Of a stretch of 58,500 nucleotides of DNA, positions 32,225-42,800 are shown piece by piece. Source of the DNA: Mesostigma viride (taxonomy: Eukaryota; Streptophyta; Mesostigmatophyceae; Mesostigmatales; Mesostigmataceae). The stretch lies in assembly GCA_009746045.1 (NCBI GenBank), contig RPFO01000333.1:779446-837945 (forward strand), written 5' to 3'. The notes beneath the pieces were generated by a model. It was not told the DNA's origin, searched no databases, and saw only the letters and a program-made list of their open reading frames with translations. The translations under genes were made by a program, and so were the position numbers. Position 1 is the first letter of the stretch, and each line of letters starts with the position of its first letter.

Positions 32225-32405
32225 ATTATAATTGTTGTGTGTGTGTGTTGTTCACGTGTGCGTGTGTGTGTTGTGTGTGTTGTGTGTGTTGTGCGTGTGC
32301 GTGTGCGTGTGCGTGTGCGTGTGCGTGTGCGTGTGCGTGTGCGTGTGCGTGTGTGTGTGTATATAATTTTTTGTTGTGTGTGTGTGTTGTGTGTTGTACG
32401 TGCAA
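32225..32405 (+). repeat. GTGTGC/GT microsatellite leading into the satellite
   Basis: Runs of GTGTGTTG, GTGCGT and GT form a bridge from unique sequence into the 40-bp satellite. The satellite unit itself contains GTGTGTGTGC, so this tract may be its seed or its degenerate edge. Confidence 0.85.
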
Positions 32406-34078
32406 GGTGTATGTACATGTGTGTGCAGCCGGCCCTTGCGTGCGCGGTGTGTGTACGTTTCTGTGCAGCCGCCCCTTGCGTGCGCGGTGTATGTACGTGT
32501 GTGTGCATGCCGGCCCTTGCGTGCATGGTGTGTGTACGTGTGTGTGCAGCCGCCCCTTGCGTGCGCGGTGTATGTACATGTGTTTGCACTCGCCCATTGC
32601 GTGCGCGGTGTATGTACGTGTGTGTGCAGCCGCCCCTTGCGTGCGCGGTGGATGTACGTGTGTGCGCACTCGCCCCTTGCGTGCGCGGTGTATGTACGTG
32701 TGTGTGCAGCCGCCCCTTGCGTGCGCGGTGTATGTACATGTGTGTGCATCCTTGTCCTTGCGTGCATGGTGTATGTACATGTGAGTGCCGTCGCCCCAAC
32801 CGTGCATTGTGTATGTACGTGTGTGTGCAGCCGCCCCTTGCGTGCATGGTGTGTGTACATGTGTGTGCATCCTTGTCCTTGCGTGCATGGTGTATGTACA
32901 TGTGTTTGCACTCGCCCCTTGCGTGCGCGGTGTGTGTACGTGTGTGTGCAGCCGCCCCTTGCGTGCATGGTGTGTGTACATGTGTGTGCATCCTTGTCCT
33001 TGCGTGCATGGTGTGTGTACATGTGTGTGCAGCCGCCCCTTGCGTGCGCGGTGGATGTACATGTGCGGGCAGTTGCCCCTTGCGTGCGCGGTGTATGTAC
33101 ATGTGTTTGCACTCGCCCCTTGCGTGCGCGGTGTATGTACATGTGTGTGCAGCCGCCCCTTGCGTGCATGGTGTATGTACATGTGCTTGCACTGGCCCCG
33201 TGCGTGCGCGGTGTATGTACGTGTGTGTGCAGCCGCCCCTTGCGTGCGCGGTGTATGTACGTGCGTGTGCAGCCGCCCCTTGCGTGCGCGGTGTATGTAC
33301 ATGTGTGTGCATCCTTGTCCTTGCGTGCGCGGTGTATGTACATGTGTTTGCACTCGCCCCTTGCGTGCGCGGTGGATGTACATGTGTGTGCAGCCGCCCC
33401 TTGCGTGCATGGTTTATGTACATGTGTGTGCAGTCGCCGGCCCCGTGCGTGCGCAGTGGATGTACGTGTGTGTGCAGCCGCCCCGTGCGTGCATGGTGTG
33501 TGTACGTGTGTGTGCAGCAGCCCCTTGCGTGCGCGGTGTATGTACGTTTCTGTGCATGCCGGCCCTTGCGTGCATGGTGTATGTACATGTGCTTGCACTG
33601 GCCCCTTGCGTGCGCGGTGTATGTACGTGTGTGTGCAGCCCCCCTTGCGTGCGCGGTGTATGTACGTGTGTGCGCACTCGCCCCTTGCGTGCGCGGTGTA
33701 TGTACGTGTGTGTGCAGCCGCCCCTTGCGTGCGCGGTGTATGTACATGTGTGTGCAGCCGCCCCTTGCGTGTGCGGTGGATGTACATGTGCGGGCAGTTG
33801 CCCCTTGCGTGCGCGGTGTATGTACATGTGTTTGCACTCGCCCCTTGCGTGCGCGGTGTATGTACATGTGTGTGCAGCCGCCCCTTGCGTGCATGGTGTA
33901 TGTACATGTGCTTGCACTGGCCCCGTGCGTGCGCGGTGTATGTACGTGTGTGTGCAGCCGCCCCTTGCGTGCGCGGTGTATGTACGTGTGTGCGCACTCG
34001 CCCCTTGCGTGCGCGGTGTATGTACGTGTGTGTGGAGCCGCCCCTTGCGTGCGCGGTGTATGTACATGTGTGTGCATC
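32406..34078 (+). repeat. 40-bp satellite array, left part (before the retroelement)
   Basis: About 42 tandem units of 40 bp. The core is GCAGCCGCCCCTTGCGTGCG, then CGGTGTATGTACGTGTGTGT. Variants replace GCAGCC by GCACTC, GCATGC, GCATCC or GCAGTT, and GCGCGG by GCATGG. Because 40 is not a multiple of 3 and the unit is stop-poor, several frames on both strands stay open across it. The array is cut at 34078 by an LTR element whose target repeat GCATC belongs to one unit variant, and it resumes at 39818. Confidence 0.95.
34074..34078 (+). repeat. Target site duplication, left (GCATC)
   Basis: GCATC immediately precedes TGTTGAAAG. Together with 39818-39822 it is a perfect 5-bp duplication, the usual size for copia elements. 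Removing the insert restores GTGTGTGCATCCTTGTCC, a satellite variant seen intact at 33302-33320. Confidence 0.9.
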
Positions 34079-34823
34079 TGTTGAAAGAACTAATGGGTTT
34101 GCCTTCTACAATGCTTGTGATTGGAACCCAAATGTGCCTGTCCTTGCAGGTACAGGCTATGGAGGATGGAAGCAAAGAGACAGAGACTCAGTTTGAGGCA
34201 GAATGATAGTGAGGAGTACCTTTGGCAAGGCTCCTCAGTTGTTTTATTAACTCGAGGAAAAAACACAGGCAGCAAACTGGAATGACCTGATTGGCTGGCT
34301 AGGAATGTGCCTAGGAATATTCTCATGTAATACTCAGGCCACCAATCAGGTTAGGTCAGTGTACAGGCTACCAATCAGATCTAGACAAGAATAAATCTTA
34401 TCTTGTAACTGCTGTACAGCCTTATCTTGTAACTGATGTACAGTCTTAACTTGTAACTGCTGCACAGTAATCTAACTATTTAATAAAAGATCTCTCTGTG
34501 TGTGATCTGATGATGATGAAGTAAATCTGGCGTGAACATATCAGCGCCACATCTGACATGCACAGTGTACATGTCAATCAGTCAGCTGTCCTGTCATAGA
34601 TTCTCATCTGACATGTCATAGGTCAGCTGACATAGACAGATTTGTCAGCTGCCTATAAGGATCCACTTGGCATAGGTACTAATCCCTGATTACTAAAACT
34701 GGCCACAACTTTCTCATTTGTAGGCCAAATCCAACGGGATAAAGAACAGTGGCTCCTGTACAAGAGCCTCTATCTATCTAGCCAGGTCAGGTGGGTACAA
34801 ATACAAGGACCATGTCCTTGACA
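34079..34823 (-). repeat. LTR (3' LTR of the complete element)
   Basis: 745 bp; on the - strand it begins TGTCAAGGACATGG and ends CTTTCAACA. It is preceded (in - orientation) by the polypurine tract AAGGGGGG at 34831-34824. A TTAATAAAAC string on the - strand near 34240 is a candidate poly(A) signal. By eye it matches the LTR at 38322-39066 throughout. The 78-codon frame inside it is not considered a gene. Confidence 0.92.
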
Positions 34824-34831
34824 CCCCCCTT
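34824..34831 (-). other. Polypurine tract of the LTR element
   Basis: AAGGGGGG on the - strand lies directly before the 3' LTR start TGTCAAGG. It is the expected second-strand primer. A second copy stands at 39067-39074 next to the middle LTR. Confidence 0.85.
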
Positions 34832-35367
34832 ACAACACATGACCTTGCTCTAGTGCTATCCTGTCAAGTATAACACTTAGAGGAAAAGCTCTCAGCCAGT
34901 CAAGCCTTGACCAAACATAGGACTCTAGAATTAAATTCAGTACTCACTATCAAGGTGACATTTGGGTACAACCTTGACACCCCCCTTACCCACATGGCAC
35001 CAAACCAAAAATGGGATGCAACCCAGGCCAGTGGTAAGGATCAAACACTAACTGATCACGGGTAAGTGGGCGAAAAACATCCACCCCCCTCGCTAGCAAA
35101 CACCGTGGTCAAAGTAGTCAAAAGACGATCTCCACGGAAACTGGAAACTGGAACTCCGGACCGGTGACGCGCCGAGTGTCCAACGAAAGCAGCAGGAAAG
35201 ATTGCCGCATCGCCCAGCAACTAGCATGTGTTGCCAAGTCAAAAACTTCGTTGGGAAGATGCGCTTTGGATCACACCCCCCTCACTCTAGCGTCGCCTGA
35301 AAACATGAAGAAGCACACAAAATGCTCTAACACAGGCAAACTCTTAGACAATGCAGGGGACATGATG
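34824..35367 (-). repeat. 3' internal segment of the element, first copy
   Basis: 544 bp directly inside the 3' LTR, ending at ...GGGGACATGATG. It is duplicated at 39067-39609 with one deleted C (in a CCCCCC run) and one G to A change. The 70-codon antisense frame shared by both copies is not supported as a gene. Confidence 0.88.
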
Positions 35368-36160
35368 TATGATTAACGCATAAAACATGTGATTAACGAC
35401 ATAAAGCATCCGACCTACGGCAGAGCACCAACGGTGAACAAGGAGCAGAACACGTAGTCCTGACACACCTTAATCACACAGGTAACTAACATAAACCGAC
35501 ATAGTCATGGATCTTAGCATTAGCCAACATGAACGAACTGAAAAGACAGCTCTGATTAACCAACGATAGTTGAAAGCGACTAAAAACGGGACATGAAGCG
35601 ACGACAAAGTCAGGAGCACAAACGCAGGCTATGTACAAAAGACACAACCGCAAACTGCATGAACAAACCTAGCATGCAACGAGAAAGTATGCCCTAAGAA
35701 TGGGCAACACACACGACATGAAATGAACGTGCAGATTGACCACAAAAAGGGTCAGCAAGAACGGAGACATGGCCAGCAAACCGGCGCTAGCCAAACGTAC
35801 CAAGATTACAAAGAACTTGGAAAACATACCATTGCTGGTAGAAGAACGTCATGGGGACGATGAACACAGGTGGTCTAGAACTCAAATAACGCATCCCGAC
35901 GAAGCGCTATGAAAAAGTCTAGCAGAAACAAAACAAGACTATGCGAGATGCATAAGGCCGGAAGGACCCCGCACCTAACAGCACAATAGACCACAAAATA
36001 TTCGTGTCTAAAGCAATTTTTCACGAACGAAAAACAGTGGCGACTTGAGATCATAAGGGGTTAGTTAAGCTAGCTATCAAATTCCCAACGAACGTGACCA
36101 TAGCGCATCCCCAAAAATCGCCATGAAAATAGCGGAAGCAGGGCTCCCGCACCGACCGCC
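35368..36160 (-). other. Non-coding spacer of the retroelement
   Basis: Between the gag-protease stop and the duplicated 3' segment lie about 790 bp with no frame above 60 codons. I do not see reverse transcriptase motifs (for example YVDD) or RNase H in any frame. It replaces where pol would be. The sequence is A-rich on the + strand and moderately unique. Confidence 0.7.
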
Positions 36161-38230
36161 TTAGTGCTCAAGGCAGCACTTGTGCCGGCAACTTGTTGGC
36201 TCAGCACAGTCCCAAATTGACAGGGACACGTGGCAGCCGACGACTCCAGCTCCAGGACTTGGCTCCAGGACTGGGCTTGGACTTGGTGCATCTGGTGGCC
36301 TCCCCTCACCAGGAATTCCCCCCGCAGCAAAATCCAAAATGCTGGCGCCCGAGACGCGCCACGCCAAACCCCCACTTGATTCTGGCCAGGGAGCGAAACC
36401 GTCACGCAGCAGGCTTGGTGACGTCTGCGTGTTGGCACTAGTAGGCCAAACGATGCCAGGCTGGGGAAGCTCTCCCAGCACGCCACGTAGGTTGACATCC
36501 ATGGACAACGGCAAGCCAGGTGAGCTCGCCGCTGGAGGGGTCAGGGAAACTGGTGGAGCAGAGTCCACCTGATCTGGCACGAGAGGGCTATAAGTAGTAC
36601 TGCCCGACGCAGAACTCCAGGAACCGTCCTCCCCGTGTGCCCCAACGACCGGTACTAAGCCGATCCCATTCCTTGCCGTCCCCACCACGCCAAAATCCTG
36701 CACAATTGCAGGTTTGTCAGCGGAAAAACCGCCCTTGCCGCCACACGACAGTGGCGACGACACCGGGCGCAGCAAAGCGCCTCGGGAAGAAGCCTGCAGC
36801 CCCAAAGGCCGCGAAAAGCCAGGCAGAAAGCCCAGCGTCTTGGACATGGCCGCCACTGGCAGGCCAGCGCTCCACAGCGACCCCAACGGCCGCACGGTCG
36901 TGGCCGCCAGCGCCGCCTTCTTGTTGAGAGCAGGTAACACGTAGACGTTGTCCCTCTGCTCCATCTTGTGCGCCTTGTTGTCCACCACAGCGATTTCCTG
37001 GTTGAAATCCAGCTTGTGGCCAGCCTTCACGAGCGCTCCAACAGAGAGCACCCGAACGGGCAGCTCGGGGACCAGAAGGGCTCCATCCAGTCGGAGCTCG
37101 CTCCCCGGCAAATGCACAGAAACTGTGCCAACTCCAGCAGCTTGCAGGTCGCCGCCTGATCCGACGATCTGCCTGTTGTGGGGGATAAGTGACACGAAGT
37201 CAGAACGGCACGGGGACATGTGGCTGCTCGCAGCCGAGTCCAGCACCCAGTTGAGTTTGTCGCCCGTATACTGCGTGAGAGCAGCAGCCTCCAGCGGCGT
37301 CGACGGCGACTCCTCGGCGATGGTGACCATGCAGAAGCCAGGCGGCAGTTCAGCCGCCTCCTGAGTTGCGTTGGCAGCGGATCCAGCAGGTGCGTTGCGT
37401 CCCTTGCTCTGGTTCCCTCGGTTGCCGCCCTTGCCCCCCCTGTGCTGGTTGGGGTACCAGCGTGGGGCCTTCTCAGGATGCTCCTTCCAGCAGTCTTTGT
37501 CCTTGTGATTTGACAGGCCACAGTGACTGCATTTCTTGGTCCCCCCGTTCCCCTTGCTGTTGGTGTGGTAGGCCTGGCCAGTGCCAGCACTCTCCTTTTT
37601 CACCACAGCACGTCCCCCCTTGAGCAGATCCTCCGCCTCCATGAGTGCCCTCTTCACCACAGGTAGTGGGTCCTCCTCGTTGAACCTTACAGACACCAGC
37701 GCAGGGCGGTACTCGTCTGTCAGTGCTCCCAGTAGAATGGCAGCAAAATCACGGTCCTGGATGACTCCCCCTGCAGCCTGGTAGTCAGCACGTAGAAGCT
37801 CCGCCCTCCTCACGAGCTGTTGCATGGTCTCGTTAGGAAGCTTCTGTAGGCGGTGCAGCTTGCTCCTCAGCTCAAACCTGTGACTCTTGGTTAGCCTGGT
37901 TTGCTCATAGTTCTCCATGAGACACTGCCATGCTTGGCTACCAGTTTTGTTGGCCACAGTGGCCATTAGGCGTGCAGCTTCACCTGTTAGACAGGTGAGC
38001 AAAGCTGCCCACAGGGCCTTATCAGCCCTGTCATTCTCCTCAGTGCCCAGCAGGACAGCATCCAAATTGAAAAGACTGACAACAGCCAAAAACAGATTCT
38101 TCCACTCCTCCCACTTGCTGTAATCATCACCAGCTGCACCAACAAATTTCTTGCAGCTCTTGGCAACTGTTGAAACAAGAGAGGTGTAGTCAGGCTGTCT
38201 GGTAGCAGTTTGGGTGTCTTGATCCTCCAT
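36161..38230 (-). CDS. Gag-protease polyprotein of a copia-like element, lacking pol
   Basis: 689 codons from the ATG at 38230, chosen because MEDQ... resembles copia Gag starts; an earlier ATG at 38305 lies almost on the primer site. Residues about 20-185 form the copia Gag (UBN2-type) domain, with KWEEWKNLFLAVVS and a YRPALVSVRF end. Residues 234-247 are a CCHC zinc knuckle (CSHCGLSNHKDKDC). LNWVLDSAASSHMSP at about 326-340 is the aspartic protease site with D331; the third position is Ala rather than Gly. RDNVYVLPALNKKAAL at about 426-441 is the pre-integrase region. After RPLGSLW the integrase His-His-Cys-Cys and D-D-E parts are absent, and a Pro/Ser/Gly-rich tail continues in frame to a TAG stop. 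No frameshift or internal stop is seen, so Gag could be made and the element mobilised by a full-length relative. Confidence 0.88.
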   Translation of the reverse strand: MEDQDTQTATRQPDYTSLVSTVAKSCKKFVGAAGDDYSKWEEWKNLFLAVVSLFNLDAVLLGTEENDRADKALWAALLTCLTGEAARLMATVANKTGSQAWQCLMENYEQTRLTKSHRFELRSKLHRLQKLPNETMQQLVRRAELLRADYQAAGGVIQDRDFAAILLGALTDEYRPALVSVRFNEEDPLPVVKRALMEAEDLLKGGRAVVKKESAGTGQAYHTNSKGNGGTKKCSHCGLSNHKDKDCWKEHPEKAPRWYPNQHRGGKGGNRGNQSKGRNAPAGSAANATQEAAELPPGFCMVTIAEESPSTPLEAAALTQYTGDKLNWVLDSAASSHMSPCRSDFVSLIPHNRQIVGSGGDLQAAGVGTVSVHLPGSELRLDGALLVPELPVRVLSVGALVKAGHKLDFNQEIAVVDNKAHKMEQRDNVYVLPALNKKAALAATTVRPLGSLWSAGLPVAAMSKTLGFLPGFSRPLGLQASSRGALLRPVSSPLSCGGKGGFSADKPAIVQDFGVVGTARNGIGLVPVVGAHGEDGSWSSASGSTTYSPLVPDQVDSAPPVSLTPPAASSPGLPLSMDVNLRGVLGELPQPGIVWPTSANTQTSPSLLRDGFAPWPESSGGLAWRVSGASILDFAAGGIPGEGRPPDAPSPSPVLEPSPGAGVVGCHVSLSIWDCAEPTSCRHKCCLEH

Positions 38231-38309
38231 GGTTGATCTGGGTCTGGGTGTTGTCTCTGGGGTAGTCAGATGAATGTCTCTGCTCCTCAAATGCAGGGTA
38301 GGCATCAAA

Positions 38310-38321
38310 CCTCCGATACCA
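38310..38321 (-). other. Primer binding site, initiator Met tRNA type
   Basis: On the - strand TGGTATCGGAGG follows the 5' LTR end ...TTCAACA with no spacer. It matches 10 of 12 bases of the plant copia site TGGTATCAGAGC, complementary to the 3' end of initiator tRNA-Met. This fixes the LTR boundary at 38322 and the direction of transcription. Confidence 0.85.
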
Positions 38322-39066
38322 TGTTGAAAGAACTAATGGGTTTGCCTTCTACAATGCTTGTGATTGGAACCCAAATGTGCCTGTCCTTGCAGGTACAGGC
38401 TATGGAGGATGGAAGCAAAGAGACAGAGACTCAGTTTGAGGCAGAATGATAGTGAGGAGTACCTTTGGCAAGGCTCCTCAGTTGTTTTATTAACTCGAGG
38501 AAAAAACACAGGCAGCAAACTGGAATGACCTGATTGGCTGGCTAGGAATGTGCCTAGGAATATTCTCATGTAATACTCAGGCCACCAATCAGGTTAGGTC
38601 AGTGTACAGGCTACCAATCAGATCTAGACAAGAATAAATCTTATCTTGTAACTGCTGTACAGCCTTATCTTGTAACTGATGTACAGTCTTAACTTGTAAC
38701 TGCTGCACAGTAATCTAACTATTTAATAAAAGATCTCTCTGTGTGTGATCTGATGATGATGAAGTAAATCTGGCGTGAACATATCAGCGCCACATCTGAC
38801 ATGCACAGTGTACATGTCAATCAGTCAGCTGTCCTGTCATAGATTCTCATCTGACATGTCATAGGTCAGCTGACATAGACAGATTTGTCAGCTGCCTATA
38901 AGGATCCACTTGGCATAGGTACTAATCCCTGATTACTAAAACTGGCCACAACTTTCTCATTTGTAGGCCAAATCCAACGGGATAAAGAACAGTGGCTCCT
39001 GTACAAGAGCCTCTATCTATCTAGCCAGGTCAGGTGGGTACAAATACAAGGACCATGTCCTTGACA
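38322..39066 (-). repeat. LTR (shared middle LTR; 5' LTR of the complete element)
   Basis: 745 bp, same sequence as 34079-34823. On its downstream (- strand) side it abuts the primer binding site, so it is the 5' LTR of the gag-bearing element. On its upstream side it abuts a second polypurine tract (39074-39067), so it is also the 3' LTR of the deleted second element. One LTR serving both roles is the signature of a tandem pair. Confidence 0.92.
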
Positions 39067-39609
39067 CCCCCCTTACAACACATGACCTTGCTCTAGTGCT
39101 ATCCTGTCAAGTATAACACTTAGAGGAAAAGCTCTCAGCCAGTCAAGCCTTGACCAAACATAGGACTCTAGAATTAAATTCAGTACTCACTATCAAGGTG
39201 ACATTTGGGTACAACCTTGACACCCCCTTACCCACATGGCACCAAACCAAAAATGGGATGCAACCCAGGCCAGTGGTAAGGATCAAACACTAACTGATCA
39301 CGGGTAAGTGGGCGAAAAACATCCACCCCCCTCGCTAGCAAACACCGTGGTCAAAGTAGTCAAAAGACGATCTCCACGGAAACTGAAAACTGGAACTCCG
39401 GACCGGTGACGCGCCGAGTGTCCAACGAAAGCAGCAGGAAAGATTGCCGCATCGCCCAGCAACTAGCATGTGTTGCCAAGTCAAAAACTTCGTTGGGAAG
39501 ATGCGCTTTGGATCACACCCCCCTCACTCTAGCGTCGCCTGAAAACATGAAGAAGCACACAAAATGCTCTAACACAGGCAAACTCTTAGACAATGCAGGG
39601 GACATGATG
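39067..39609 (-). repeat. 3' internal segment, second copy (remnant of the second tandem element)
   Basis: 543 bp, the counterpart of 34824-35367. It joins the middle LTR through a polypurine tract and ends at the filler junction. Its presence outside the 5' LTR of the complete element is what shows a second internal region once existed. Confidence 0.88.
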
Positions 39610-39654
39610 GTATAAGGGGACATGATGATATGCAGGGGACATGATGATATAAGG
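39604..39654. other. Deletion junction with templated filler
   Basis: Between the second internal segment and the LTR stub the pieces GGGGACATGATG and TATAAGG alternate: internal end, then a TATAAGGGGACATGATGATA filler, then TGCAGGGGACATGATGATA, then TATAAGGATCC of the LTR. Each piece is a short copy of one of the two flanks. Confidence 0.8.
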
Positions 39655-39817
39655 ATCCACTTGGCATAGGTACTAATCCCTGATTACTAAAACTGGCCAC
39701 AACTTTCTCATTTGTAGGCCAAATCCAACGGGATAAAGAACAGTGGCTCCTGTACAAGAGCCTCTATCTATCTAGCCAGGTCAGGTGGGTACAAATACAA
39801 GGACCATGTCCTTGACA
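39648..39817 (-). repeat. LTR stub (first 170 bp of a third LTR)
   Basis: Identical in extent to 34654-34823, the TGTCAAGG end of the LTR, i.e. the U3 side. The remaining 575 bp of this LTR, its primer site and the second gag copy are missing. It ends precisely at ...TTGACA, followed by the target duplication GCATC. Confidence 0.92.
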
Positions 39818-39822
39818 GCATC
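39818..39822 (+). repeat. Target site duplication, right (GCATC)
   Basis: GCATC follows ...CTTGACA and continues directly into CTTGTCCTTGCGTGCGCGG of the satellite. Confidence 0.9.
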
Positions 39823-42800
39823 CTTGTCCTTGCGTGCGCGGTGTATGTACATGTGTTTGCACTCGCCCCTTGCGTGCGCGGTGTATGTACATGTGTGTGC
39901 AGCCGCCCCTTGCCTGCATGGTTTATGTACATGTGTGTGCAGTCGCCCCGTGCGTGCGCAGTGTATGTACGTGTGTGTGCAGCCGCCCCTTGCGTGCGTG
40001 GTGTGTGTACATGTGAGTGCAGCCGCCCCTTGCGTGCGCGGTGTATGTACGTGTGTGTGCAGCAGCCCCTTGCGTGCTTTGTGTGTGTACATGTGTGTGA
40101 ATCCTTGTCCTTGCGTGCATGGTGTGTGTACGTGTGTGTGCAGCCGCCCCTTGCGTGCATGGTGGATGTACATGTGAGTGCCGTTGCCCCTTGCGTGCGC
40201 GGTGTATGTACGTGTGTGTGCAGCCGTCCCTTAATTGCGTGCGCGGTGTGTGTACGTGTGTGTGCACTCGCCCCTTGCGTGCGCGGTGTATGTACGTGTG
40301 TGCAGCCGCCCCTTGCGTGCGCGGTGTATGCCAGTGTGTGTGCATGCCGGCCCTTGCGTGCAAGGTGGTGTGTAAGTGTGTGTGCAGCCCCTTGCGTGCA
40401 TGGTGTATGTACGTGTGTGTGCAGCCGGCCCTTGCGTGCATGGTGTGTGTACATGTGAGTGCAGCCGTCCCTTCCGTGCATGGTGTGTGTACGTGTGTGT
40501 GCAGTTGCCCCTTGCGTGCGCAGTGTATGTACGTGTGTGTGAACTCATGCCGGCCCTTGCGTGCATGGTGTGTGTACGTGTGTGTGCAGTTGCCCCTTGC
40601 ATGCGCGGTGTATGTACATGTGAGTGCAGCCGCCCAAGAGTATGTACATGTGAGTGCCGTCGCCCCTAATTGCGTGCATTGTGTGTGTAAGTGTGTGTGC
40701 AGCAGCCCCTTGCGTGCGCGGTGTATGTACGTGTGTGTGCAGCCGCCCCTTGCGTGCATGGTGTATGTCCATGTGAGTGCCGTTGCCCCTTGCGTGCGCG
40801 GTGTATGTACGTGTGTGTGCAGCCGTCCCTTAATTGCGTGCGCGGTGGATGTACATGTGCGGGCAGTTGCCCCTTGCGTGCGCGGTGTATGTACGTGTGT
40901 GTGCAGCCGTCCCTTGCGTGCGCGGTGTATGTACGTGTGTGTGCAGCCGCCCCTTGCGTGCATGGTGAGTGTAAGTGTGTGTGCAGCAGCCCCTTGCGTG
41001 CGCAGTGTATGTACGTGTGTGTGCAGCCGCCCCTTGCGTGCGCGGTGTGTGTATACTGTGTGTGCATGCCGGCCCTTGCGTGCATGGTGTGTGTACGTGT
41101 GTGTGCAGCCGCCCCTTGCGTGCGCGGTGTGTGTACGTGTGTGTGCACTCGCCCCTTGCGTGCGCGGTGGATGTACAGGTGTGTGCAGCCGCCCCTTGCG
41201 TGCATGGTGTATGTACATGTGTGTGCAGCCGCCCCTTGCGTGCGCGGTGGATGTACATGTGTGTGCAGCCGAACCTTGCGTGCATGGTGTGTGTACCTGT
41301 GCGTGAAGTCGCTCCTTGCGTGCATGGTGTGTGTACGTGTGTGTGCAGCCGCCCCTTGCGTGCATGGTGTATGTACATGTGAGTGCCGTTGCCCCTTGCG
41401 TGCGCGGTGTATGTACGTGTGTGTGCAGCCGTCCCTTAATTGCGTGCGCGGTGTGTGTACGTGTGTGTGCACTCGCCCCTTGCGTGCGCGGTGTATGTAC
41501 GTGTGTGCAGCCGCCCCTTGCGTGCGCGGTGTATGCCAGTGTGTGTGCATGCCGGCCCTTGCGTGCAAGGTGTGTGTAAGTGTGTGTGCAGCCCCTTGCG
41601 TGCATGGTGTATGTACGTGTGTGTGCAGCTGCCCCTTGCGTGCGCGGTGTGTGTACGTGTGTGTGCAGCCGCCCCGTGGTTGCGCGGTGTATGTACATGT
41701 GTGTGCAGTTGCCCCTTGCGTGCGCGGTGTATGTACGTGTGTGTGCAGCCGCCCCTTGCGTGCGCGGTGTAGGTACGTGTGTGTGCAGCCGCCCCAAGCG
41801 TGCGCGGTGTGTGTACATGTGTGTGCAGTTGCCCCTTGCGTGCGCGGTGTATGTACGTGTGTGTGCAGCCGCCCCGTGGTTGCGCGGTGTATGTACATGT
41901 GTGTGCAGTTGCCCCTTGCGTGCGCGGTGTATGTACGTGTGTGTGCAGCCGCCCCTTGCGTGCAAGGTGTAGGTACGTGTGTGTGCAGCCGCCCCAAGCG
42001 TGCGCGGTGTGTGTACATGTGTGTGCAGTTGCCCCTTGCGTGCGCGGTGTGTGTACGTGTGTGTGCAGCCGCCCCTTGCGTGCGCGGTGTATGTACGTGT
42101 GTGTGCAGTTGCCCCTTGCGTGCGCGGTGGTTTTTCGTGTGTGTGCAGCCGGCCCTTTCGTGCGCGGTGTGTGTACATGTGAGTGCAGCTGCCCCAAGCG
42201 TGCGCGGTGTGTGTACATGTGTGTGCAGTTGCCCCTTGCGTGCGCGGTGGATGTACGTGTGTGTGCAGCCGCCCCTTGCGTGCGCGGTGTATTTACGTGT
42301 GTGTGCAGCCGCCCCAGGCGTGCGCGGTGTGTGTACGTGTGTGTGCAGTTGCCCCTTGCGTGCGCGGTGTGTGTACATGTGTGTGCAGTTGCCCCTTGCG
42401 TGCGCGGTGGATGTACATGTGCGGGCAGTTGCCCCTTGCGTGCGCGGTGTATGTACATGTGTTTGCACTCGCCCCTTGCGTGCGCGGTGTGTGTACATGT
42501 GTGTGCAGTTGCCCCTTGCGTGCGCGGTGTATGTACATGTGTGTGCAGTTGCCCCTTGCGTGCGCGGTGTATGTACGTGTGTGTGCAGCCGCCCCTTGCG
42601 TGCGCGGTGTAGGTACGTGTGTGTGCAGCCGCCCCAAGCGTGCGCGGTGTGTGTACATGTGTGTGCAGTTGCCCCTTGCGTGCGCGGTGTGTGTACGTGT
42701 GTGTGCAGCCGCCCCTTGCGTGCGCGGTGGATGTACGTGTGTGTGCAGTTGCCCCTTGCGTGCGCGGTGGATGTACGTGTGTGTGCAGCCGCCCCTTGCG

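Larger units (their letters stand above)
34079..39817 (-). mobile_element. Ty1/copia-type LTR retrotransposon, tandem and non-autonomous
   Basis: The complex reads on the - strand, 5' to 3': LTR stub (39817-39648), filler junction (39647-39610), 3' internal segment (39609-39067), complete LTR (39066-38322), primer site, gag-protease ORF, non-coding spacer, 3' internal segment (35367-34824) and complete LTR (34823-34079). The ends are TG...CA and the whole complex is flanked by GCATC on both sides (34074-34078, 39818-39822). That is two head-to-tail elements sharing the middle LTR, the second mostly deleted. The two full LTRs are both 745 bp and look identical; the 544/543-bp internal copies differ by one C and one substitution, so the event is recent. 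No integrase, reverse transcriptase or RNase H is present. The order of protease and pre-integrase motifs points to Ty1/copia. Confidence 0.9.

Noticed and set aside
32207-34084. Open frames of over 600 codons on both strands of the left satellite part
   Set aside because: Same cause: tandem 40-bp units that rarely contain stops. The frames also run into the retroelement border.
34090-34326. A 78-codon - strand frame inside the LTR, repeated at 38333-38569
   Set aside because: It lies wholly in the LTR, where the candidate poly(A) signal also sits; there is no protein similarity and no independent support.
35164-35376. A 70-codon + strand frame, repeated at 39406-39615
   Set aside because: It is duplicated only because the retroelement segment is duplicated; it is antisense to the element and has no recognisable domain.
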